A DNA stretch of 8,685 nt from the NCBI GenBank assembly GCA_027009605.1, contig JALVCY010000512.1, forward strand, positions 1-8,685, in the 5' to 3' direction. The notes beneath the pieces are model-generated. The model saw only the letters and a list, made by a program, of their open reading frames with translations. It did no database searches and was not told the DNA's origin. Source of the stretch: Saprospiraceae bacterium. Lineage in GTDB: Bacteria; Bacteroidota; Bacteroidia; Chitinophagales; Saprospiraceae. Positions within the stretch are counted from its first letter, which is position 1. Every line of letters begins with the position of its first letter. Shown here piece after piece: positions 1-5,129 of the stretch. A program made the translations under genes and the position numbers.

Positions 1-127
1 AAATCATCTCAACCTGCGAAGCTCTCAACCCGAAGTCCGAAGGACAAGTTCTCAACTAGAGAGCCGAAGGCGAACGTCTCAACTTCTTCAACTAGCGTAG
101 CTTGCGAGCGAATCAACTTCTTCAACT
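1..127. repeat. 127-bp composite repeat, copy 1 (GAA-triloop mini-hairpins)
   Basis: Identical over its whole length to 149-275. The word TCTCAAC recurs at 7-13, 23-29, 50-56 and 77-83, and (T)TCAAC at 87-92, 113-117 and 121-126. Between the words sit very small perfect hairpins with a GAA loop: GC-GAA-GC at 16-22, GTCC-GAA-GGAC at 35-45 and GCC-GAA-GGC at 63-71, then GCT-TGCG-AGC at 100-109. It has no coding character. The copy begins at the window edge, so the repeat may continue outside. Function is unknown; an interspersed or tandem repeat family is the plain reading. Confidence 0.9.
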
Positions 128-148
128 AAAAACCCAAACAAAATCCCA

Positions 149-275
149 AAATCATCTCAACCTGCGAAGCTCTCAACCCGAAGTCCGAAGGACAAGTTCT
201 CAACTAGAGAGCCGAAGGCGAACGTCTCAACTTCTTCAACTAGCGTAGCTTGCGAGCGAATCAACTTCTTCAACT
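149..275. repeat. 127-bp composite repeat, copy 2
   Basis: Exact second copy of 1-127, offset by 148 bp; the copies are separated by 21 bp of A/C-rich sequence (128-148). The absence of any base difference implies recent duplication or ongoing homogenisation. After 275 the sequence diverges into 'ctctcacccccc' and no third copy follows inside the window. Confidence 0.9.
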
Positions 276-299
276 CTCTCACCCCCCTAAACTAAACAG

Positions 300-347
300 A
301 ATATCGAATGATGAATAACGAATGCCGAATAATGAAATAAACGAAGC
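300..347. repeat. degenerate 'cgaat-atgaat' short repeat tract
   Basis: About 48 bp of imperfectly repeated words (cgaatgatgaat, aacgaatgc, cgaataatgaa, aaacgaag). It resembles simple degenerate intergenic repeats that I associate with Bacteroidota genomes, but that is recollection and was not checked. No open frame or regulatory site is recognisable. A related low-complexity tract follows: CAAAGACCAA at 371-380, 400-409 and 407-416. Confidence 0.5.
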
Positions 348-370
348 CAAGAACAAACCACTCACGAAGC

Positions 371-395
371 CAAAGACCAAAAGCGCCAACGGCGC
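371..395 (-). terminator. possible intrinsic terminator of the MFS transporter gene
   Basis: On the minus strand a perfect GCGCC-GTT-GGCGC hairpin (383-395) is followed by TTTTGGTCTTTG, starting 22 nt after the TAA stop at 417-419. The 5-bp all-GC stem is short and the T tract is interrupted, so this is a weak candidate. The same bases could simply belong to the repeat-rich tract around them. Confidence 0.4.
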
Positions 396-416
396 GCCCC
401 AAAGACCAAAGACCAA

Positions 417-1739
417 TTAACGCCTACCTCCCCAGCTCTTCAGCTTATGCCCCCAGACCGCAAAGAAAAGAATAATCAAATAACAAGGAATCAAAATCCA
501 ATAACTATGAGTAGAAGCCGTAGCCATAGCCTCTGCTTCCGCCACTCCTTGAGCCATCAGATCCTGCTTCGTGCCATCTACCAAATGACCGTACAAAGGC
601 GGGATGATTGCCCCTCCGGCAATAGCCATAATCAAGAGTGCTGATGCTGTTTTGGTAAATTTCCCCAGTCCTTCCAAGGTCAATGGCCATACAGCCGGCC
701 AGACCAAAGCATTGGCTATGCCTAAGGAAGCAACAAACAAAATAGACGTAAAACCGGTTGTAACGAGCACCGCAATACTCAACAACACGCCCAATATCGA
801 GCTGATAATCAAAGCCGTATGCTGCTTCAAATATTTAGGAATCAAAAATACGCCTAAAGCATAAGTCGCCACCATCGCCATCAAGGTAAAAGTCGTAAAA
901 AACTTGGCTGAATCTGCAGGAAAACCCAAGGATATACCGTAAGCGATGATGGTATCTCCGGCCACCACTTCTGCCCCTACATAAACAAACAAGGTCAAAA
1001 CCCCCAACCATAGATGCGGAAATTGAAAAATACTGGTCTTTTCCACCTCGCCTTCGGCCAACTCTTCTTCTTCATTTTCTTCTACATCCGGCAACGGAGC
1101 CTTTAAAATCATAATTCCAAGCAAAAACAAAATTCCTGCCATCACTAAATATGGAACAAACACCTTATCTGCCATCGTATCCAAGAGCTCATTTTTTTTA
1201 TCTAAAGGCACATCCCCGAGTTGAGCTTTAACTTTATCAATACCTGACAAAAGTAAGCCACCAAAAATCAAAGAGCCTAATGCTCCGGCGACTTTATTGG
1301 CAATTCCCATAACAGCAATCCGTTTGGCACCGCTTTCTATCGGGCCCAAAATCGTGATATAGGGGTTGGCGGCGGTCTGTAAGATGGTCATCCCCGTTCC
1401 TTGTATAAAAATCCCCAGCAAAAACAGCCAATAAGTCCTAGCTTCTGCCGCAGGTATAAAAACCAAAGCCCCCAGCCCCATGATAATCAATCCTATAGAC
1501 ATCCCTTTTTGATAGCCGACTTTCGTCAAAAGAAAGGAAGCAGGCAACGCCATCACCACAAAAGAGATGTAGGAAGCCGAAGCCACTAAAAAAGATTGGG
1601 CGCTCGTCAATTCGTTGATGGTCTTCATAAAAGGAATCAAAGCCCCATTAATCCAAGTGACAAAACCAAAAATAAAGAATAACCCGGCAATAATCATAAT
1701 GGGCACTAGATTATTCTTTTGCGTAGCAGAATTTGACAT
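417..1739 (-). CDS. sugar MFS transporter, FucP/GluP family
   Basis: A 440-residue inner-membrane protein with about 12 hydrophobic segments, expected to import a monosaccharide by proton symport. Family features, numbered from the chosen start: the first helix with FFIFGFVTWINGALIPFMK (about 21-39), QTAANPY in helix 4 (121-127), GAKRIAVMGIANKVAG (137-152) before helix 5, and FVYVGAEVVAGDTI in helix 7 (251-264). A strongly acidic central loop (about 218-233) joins the two six-helix halves. Length matches the family (about 400-440). The frame extends upstream to an ATG at 1793, but that would lie almost on the predicted transcription start from the TAACTTTG element at 1802-1809. The ATG at 1737-1739 (MSNSATQ) leaves a leader of roughly 57 nt and gives the usual short hydrophilic N-terminus. 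The exact sugar (glucose/galactose, fucose or N-acetylglucosamine) cannot be read from the sequence, and no sugar kinase or catabolic gene lies beside it. Confidence 0.9.
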   Translation of the reverse strand: MSNSATQKNNLVPIMIIAGLFFIFGFVTWINGALIPFMKTINELTSAQSFLVASASYISFVVMALPASFLLTKVGYQKGMSIGLIIMGLGALVFIPAAEARTYWLFLLGIFIQGTGMTILQTAANPYITILGPIESGAKRIAVMGIANKVAGALGSLIFGGLLLSGIDKVKAQLGDVPLDKKNELLDTMADKVFVPYLVMAGILFLLGIMILKAPLPDVEENEEEELAEGEVEKTSIFQFPHLWLGVLTLFVYVGAEVVAGDTIIAYGISLGFPADSAKFFTTFTLMAMVATYALGVFLIPKYLKQHTALIISSILGVLLSIAVLVTTGFTSILFVASLGIANALVWPAVWPLTLEGLGKFTKTASALLIMAIAGGAIIPPLYGHLVDGTKQDLMAQGVAEAEAMATASTHSYWILIPCYLIILFFAVWGHKLKSWGGRR

Positions 1740-1801
1740 ATTTTTTCTTTGAAAATTTAAAAGGGATTGCTTGCTCCAAATAGCAGCAATCATTATAGTG
1801 A

Positions 1802-1809
1802 CAAAGTTA
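1802..1809 (-). promoter_or_regulatory. Bacteroidota -7 promoter element for the MFS gene
   Basis: On the minus strand the octamer reads TAACTTTG, an exact fit to the TAnnTTTG -7 consensus of the Bacteroidota primary sigma factor. It lies 62 nt before the chosen ATG (1739). No clear -33 TTG/TTTG sits about 19 bp further upstream, so strength is uncertain. Transcription would start near 1796. Confidence 0.5.
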
Positions 1810-1889
1810 CATAAATTCCGGCCTTTTCCTAATTTTTCATAAAAACAACAAGGGTTTTCCTCTAAAAATTTGACAACCTAAAAAGGAAT

Positions 1890-2036
1890 TAGGTATCAGT
1901 GGTAACTTGTTAACAATCAATACCTTAGTGAATCCTTAGTGTCAACTTCGTTTACTTAGTGGTTAGGTACACGCTTTTCCTTACCACTAAGAGCACTTTA
2001 GAATGCACTAAGTTTACACTAAAGAAGTATTACCTA
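1890..2036. repeat. large imperfect palindrome made of CTTAGTG words
   Basis: CTTAGTG occurs at 1924-1930, 1935-1941 and 1955-1961. Its complement CACTAAG or CACTAAAG occurs at 1985-1991, 2006-2012 and 2017-2024. Spacings mirror one another (11 and 20 bp on the left; 21 and 12 on the right), so the block folds back on itself. The inner stem 1955-1967 / 1979-1991 pairs 12 of 13 bases around an 11-nt loop. Outer taggtat (1890-1896) and gtattaccta (2027-2036) extend the symmetry. It lies between two minus-strand genes, upstream of the MFS promoter. No protein is encoded. Likely an interspersed fold-back repeat. Confidence 0.65.
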
Positions 2037-2117
2037 GGCTTGAGTTGACTACAGAAACTTGAGTTTTAGATGAAAGCCCTTTAAAAACAACATCTATAAA
2101 AAGATTACTCCCCCCGT

Positions 2118-2160
2118 AAAAAAAACAAGTGACAGAATACACTGCCACTTGTTGATTTTT
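2118..2160. terminator. bidirectional intrinsic terminator after the NYN-CSD gene
   Basis: AACAAGTG (2124-2131) pairs with CACTTGTT (2146-2153), then one A/C mismatch, then CAG/CTG and a 6-nt loop. On the minus strand the stem runs into eight T (complement of 2118-2125), as expected for terminating the gene that stops at 2179. On the plus strand a T7 run (2155/2156-2162) follows, so it could also stop plus-strand transcription. A second small hairpin, TTTGC-GAAA-GCAAA (2160-2173), lies between it and the stop codon. Confidence 0.8.
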
Positions 2161-2178
2161 TTGCGAAAGCAAATTTTG

Positions 2179-3150
2179 CTAAATCAAATCTTCCTCATCA
2201 GGATACACATCACCGTCATCATCATCGGCGGCAACCGTAACACCTGAACGTATCAAACTGACATTTACAGCAATATCTTGTCCATTTTCATTTTGGTCAA
2301 TATCAAAAGTAACTAAATCTCCGGGAGACAGTTCCTCATGATCAGTATCAATCAGAGTTTGGAAATGGAAGAATAAGTTATTTGGGGGATAACTAATAAA
2401 TCCATACCCGCTCTTTAAGGATAAAATGGTACTTTGATGAGCTTCTTCTCCATTTTCCCGTAGGGTTACGGTAGGTGGCGGAGCATCAACAGATTGCATG
2501 ACAAATAAATTTTGTAGCAAAGGATTGTTTTCCTTCGCCGAGGCCTCTACGATTTCATGCATAGGCACAGAATACGTCACTTCATTCTCTAAATCTTGAG
2601 AAATCTTAGTGGTTTTTTCGGTACCGTAGTCGTCCACAAACTCAAATTCCCAGTACATCACCATGGTTCTCACTCCTTTGGTGTTCAATTTTCGGACTAA
2701 AGGCTTAAAATCCCCATTAGTCGTAATGAAAACAATCACATCCAAATCCTTCAAGTAGGCGGATTCAAGCGCCTCCAGTGCATACCACACATCTACTCCT
2801 TTTTCTTGTCGAACTCCTTGATAAGTCCTAACCGGTAGGTAATGCGTAGTAATTCCCTCCATCATCAGAATCTCGTTAAAGATTCTATCATAATAAAGTT
2901 GATTGCCTTTTTGACTTGCTTCTTTTGCGCTAAGTCGTCCCCGAAAATAGTGGGCATCCACTATTTGGCATAGACGGGGATCTGCGTTCTCATCCAGTGC
3001 TACCTGATGCCTGATAAAGGCATGCAGCCCTGCGATGCTGATACGAGATTGTCTAGGGTGTACATAATTGTAGTAGTTACTGACGTGAAGAAAGTAATTA
3101 CCATCATAGAACACTCCAATCTTTGTAACAGAAGTCTTTCCTGTGTTCAT
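2179..3150 (-). CDS. NYN (PIN-like) domain protein with C-terminal cold-shock-like domain
   Basis: A 323-residue soluble, probably cytoplasmic protein. Residues about 9-200 form an NYN/LabA-type (DUF88) domain: IGVFYDGNYF (11-20, Asp16), KGVDVWYALEAL (117-128, Asp120) and TTNGDFKPLVRKL (143-155, Asp147). These acidic residues match the metal-binding positions of PIN-fold RNases, which suggests metal-dependent RNA cleavage. The usual SGDxDF motif reads TTNGDF, so its first Asp is Asn145. Residues about 240-298 look like a cold-shock OB fold: SGYGFIS (247-253, RNP1-like), LFFHF (259-263, RNP2-like), LSPGDLVTFDI (274-284) and GQDIAVNV (290-297). The last 17 residues are strongly acidic (DDDDGD, DEED). 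The start ATG is preceded by A-rich DNA with no Shine-Dalgarno. A nuclease plus RNA-binding domain on one chain implies an RNA substrate, but the target is unknown. No perfect TAnnTTTG element lies upstream, so read-through from pepT (247 bp away) is possible. Confidence 0.85.
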   Translation of the reverse strand: MNTGKTSVTKIGVFYDGNYFLHVSNYYNYVHPRQSRISIAGLHAFIRHQVALDENADPRLCQIVDAHYFRGRLSAKEASQKGNQLYYDRIFNEILMMEGITTHYLPVRTYQGVRQEKGVDVWYALEALESAYLKDLDVIVFITTNGDFKPLVRKLNTKGVRTMVMYWEFEFVDDYGTEKTTKISQDLENEVTYSVPMHEIVEASAKENNPLLQNLFVMQSVDAPPPTVTLRENGEEAHQSTILSLKSGYGFISYPPNNLFFHFQTLIDTDHEELSPGDLVTFDIDQNENGQDIAVNVSLIRSGVTVAADDDDGDVYPDEEDLI

Positions 3151-3397
3151 AAAAAACGTGAAATTTTTAGATAAAATAAATTCAATGCGCCGAAATTACT
3201 AAACTTATCCGAACAAATAGCTATAAACTCGGCGTTTTCTCTTGGTTGTGGGGTTTTTATCATGTTTTGGCTCTGTTTTAGGGGGCTATTTGAATAAAAG
3301 AAACGGTCTAATCAATCTTTTGTCAACAAAATGAATAACATCCTGCACTCTAAGAACACTTTTGTTTTATTAAGGTTTTAGATTGAGAAGTAAAATT

Positions 3398-4648
3398 TTA
3401 TACTGCTTGGCTCTTTTCCTCCCAAATCTTTACTAACTCCACGATAGTTTTCACCGCCCATTCCATATCTTGGACGGTTGTCCATTCTTGTTTGGAGTGA
3501 AAAGCATGGCCGGCTGCAAAGATATTCGGTGCCGGCAAGCCCATAAAAGACAGCCGGCTTCCGTCCGTCCCACCGCGAATGCTCCCTTTAACAGTCGGAA
3601 GTCCCAAACGGTTCATGGCTTCGACCACATATTCGGTGACTTCCGGATAATCCTTCAATACATTCTTCATATTCCGGTACTGCTCTGTAATCTCCAACTC
3701 GGCATGACTACCCGGATATCTCTCCATCACTTCTTCCATTAGCTTGCGCAAAAATACACCGTGCTCGGCTAATTTGTCATCATCAAAGTCCCGAAGAATA
3801 AACTCAATCTTAGTGTTTTCTATCAAACCGGTGATACTGGTCGGATGGATAAATCCTTCTTTTCCGGAAGTTGTCTCCGGCGAAAGCCGGTCTTTGGGCA
3901 AGGCTTCGATAATTTCTGCAGCAATTTTGATGGCACTTTCCATTTTTCCTTTGGCATAACCCGGATGCTGGGAAACGCCAGTAATCGTAATCACCGCTCC
4001 ATCTGCCGAAAAGGTCTCATCTTCCACCGTACCTACTTCTTCTCCATCCATCGTATAGACAAAATCCGCATTCAAGCGCTCTACATCCAACTTATCCACC
4101 CCGCGTCCAATCTCTTCGTCCGGCGTAAACAAAATCTTAATCGTACCATGCTTGACTTCCGGATGTGTCATAAAATAGGTCGCCGCATCCATTATCTCCG
4201 CTATCCCTGCCTTATCGTCCGCCCCCAAAAGGGTCAGACCCGAAGCGGTCACAATATCGTGGCCTATTTTTTTACCCAAATCTTCGTGTTTGGCAGGGTC
4301 AATTTTTACGGAAGGGTCATCCGGCAAAGTAATCACTCCGCCGTCATAGTTCTGATGCACAATAGGCTTCACATTCGTGCCACTCGCATCAGGAGCAGTA
4401 TCCATGTGAGAACAAAAACAAATAGTCGGAACTTTCTTGTCTGTATTAGAAGGGATGGTGGCATAGACATAGCCATTTTCATCCATTGCTGCATCGTGAA
4501 TACCCAGCTCTTTTAACTCCTTGACCAAGAGATTGCCCAAGTCCTTTTGTTTCATGGTAGAAGGGCAAGTATCCGAATTAGGGTCAGACTGTGTATCAAT
4601 CTGCACGTATCTCAAAAATCTATCTTTGACAGTATGTTGAATGGACAT
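3398..4648 (-). CDS. pepT: peptidase T (tripeptide aminopeptidase, M20B)
   Basis: A 416-residue cytosolic zinc exopeptidase that removes the N-terminal residue from tripeptides. The di-zinc site is complete: His81 and Asp83 in SHMDTAPD (80-87), Asp144 in LGADDKAG (141-148), catalytic Glu178 and metal ligand Glu179 in PDEEIG (176-181), Asp201 in TMDGEEVG (199-206) and His384 in GHAFHSKQEW (380-389). The dimerisation lid falls at about 210-320, with GVSQHPGYAKGKM (224-236). IRGGTDGSRLSFMGLPAPN (357-375) is the characteristic PepT C-terminal signature. Length is normal (E. coli PepT is 408). The ATG at 4646-4648 follows AT-rich leader without Shine-Dalgarno, as usual in this phylum. No signal peptide. 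Neighbours give no operon partner; a role in recycling peptides from uptake or protein turnover is the standard expectation. No clear terminator follows the stop. The long plus-strand frames in this stretch are antisense shadows. Confidence 0.97.
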   Translation of the reverse strand: MSIQHTVKDRFLRYVQIDTQSDPNSDTCPSTMKQKDLGNLLVKELKELGIHDAAMDENGYVYATIPSNTDKKVPTICFCSHMDTAPDASGTNVKPIVHQNYDGGVITLPDDPSVKIDPAKHEDLGKKIGHDIVTASGLTLLGADDKAGIAEIMDAATYFMTHPEVKHGTIKILFTPDEEIGRGVDKLDVERLNADFVYTMDGEEVGTVEDETFSADGAVITITGVSQHPGYAKGKMESAIKIAAEIIEALPKDRLSPETTSGKEGFIHPTSITGLIENTKIEFILRDFDDDKLAEHGVFLRKLMEEVMERYPGSHAELEITEQYRNMKNVLKDYPEVTEYVVEAMNRLGLPTVKGSIRGGTDGSRLSFMGLPAPNIFAAGHAFHSKQEWTTVQDMEWAVKTIVELVKIWEEKSQAV

Positions 4649-4773
4649 TTTGTTTTATTTAGCTGTTTCAACCACTCCACACGAATTGACTATCAAGTCT
4701 TTTTCATCCCAAAAAAAACATCCGTAGTGAATAGTTACTAATTGTTTTCCTTGCTTTCGCAAAAAATAGTTCG

Positions 4774-4781
4774 CAAAAGTA
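4774..4781 (-). promoter_or_regulatory. candidate -7 promoter element for pepT
   Basis: The minus strand reads TACTTTTG, an exact TAnnTTTG match, about 125 nt before the pepT ATG. No exact TTTG follows at the -33 distance. Surrounding DNA is rich in A/T runs (the words ttcgcaaaa and aaagtaggt each occur twice between 4755 and 4810), so a chance match is possible. Confidence 0.35.
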
Positions 4782-4887
4782 GGTCTTTTTTTTAGTAGAA
4801 AGTAGGTTTTTTACTATTTTTTTTGCTCTTCTATCAAAAATAATCCAATAAGAGTACTTGCTGAGAGATAGCCTATCCAACAGACCC

Positions 4888-4923
4888 AAAAAATGGCCGG
4901 TTCTGCTTGCGCAAAACCGGCCA
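4888..4923 (-). terminator. strong intrinsic terminator, likely of the T9SS protein gene
   Basis: TGGCCGGTT (4894-4902) pairs perfectly with AACCGGCCA (4915-4923). After one C/A mismatch, TGC/GCA closes on a TTGC tetraloop. On the minus strand the stem is followed by six T (complement of 4888-4893). It now lies about 205 nt past the stop at 5130, because the 164-bp fold-back element sits between them. Without that element and one copy of its flanking octamer, the hairpin would follow the stop by about 35 nt. Confidence 0.8.
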
Positions 4924-4934
4924 ATACATTCAAA

Positions 4935-4942
4935 CATTTTCT
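4935..4942 (+). repeat. left 8-bp flanking duplication (CATTTTCT)
   Basis: Abuts the left terminal inverted repeat directly and is identical to 5107-5114. Taken as a target-site duplication. The same octamer also occurs once inside the element (5068-5075), which slightly lowers the weight of the match. Confidence 0.65.
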
Positions 4943-5106
4943 GTAACTGTTTAGATGCCCCAATTTTTAGGTAGAAAATAGGCATTTTTGTGGATGTTGA
5001 AGCTACAATTTTTGAAGCGTAGCTGGGCTACATGAGAAAATTTTAGCAAAAACAGGCGCAAAAAGGGCATTTTCTAACAAAAATTAGCGGGTGGCTAAAT
5101 AGTTAC
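4943..5106. mobile_element. 164-bp MITE-like fold-back element
   Basis: The left end GTAACTGTTTAG (4943-4954) is inverted at the right end CTAAATAGTTAC (5095-5106), matching 11 of 12. The complementarity continues inward across most of both arms (for example AATTTTTAGGTAGAAAAT on the left against AATTTTTGTTAGAAAAT on the complement of the right) and closes on a perfect GTAGC-TGG-GCTAC hairpin at 5019-5031. The octamer CATTTTCT abuts both outer ends (4935-4942 and 5107-5114), as a target-site duplication would. There is no transposase; mobilisation would need one in trans. The family is not identified. A structured transcribed 3' element is an alternative, but the flanking duplication favours insertion. 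Confidence 0.75.
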
Positions 5107-5114
5107 CATTTTCT
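5107..5114 (+). repeat. right 8-bp flanking duplication (CATTTTCT)
   Basis: Abuts the right terminal inverted repeat directly. The outer bases diverge from the left flank beyond eight positions, so the duplication is exactly 8 bp. It lies 15 nt beyond the stop codon of the T9SS-exported protein. Confidence 0.65.
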
Positions 5115-5129
5115 AATACTACCTGCGAA

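Noticed and set aside
1..275. CRISPR array
   Set aside because: The repeats are 127 bp with only one 21-bp gap and internal sub-repeats; no array of short repeats with unique spacers and no cas genes are seen.
3200..3207. TAAGTTTA (minus strand) as a -7 element for the NYN-CSD gene
   Set aside because: It differs from TAnnTTTG at the last base and has no -33 partner, too weak to list as a promoter.
3214..3292. CAAATAGC / GCTATTTG inverted repeat between pepT and the NYN-CSD gene
   Set aside because: Eight-base arms 63 nt apart with no T tract or known motif; also CGCCGA/TCGGCG nearby. Neither is convincing as a terminator or operator.
3845..4516. Plus-strand 223-codon open frame opposite pepT
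   Set aside because: It lies wholly antisense to a clearly functional pepT with all catalytic residues, and its translation has no family resemblance.
4704..4985. Minus-strand 93-codon open frame
   Set aside because: It runs through the GC hairpin terminator and into the fold-back element, has no recognisable domain, and its composition reflects A/T runs (KKIVKNLLSTKKKTYF). Treated as chance.
5068..5075. Third CATTTTCT octamer inside the fold-back element
   Set aside because: It lies within the right arm, where its complement matches the left-arm AGAAAAT stretch, so it is explained by the arm sequence and not by a nested insertion.
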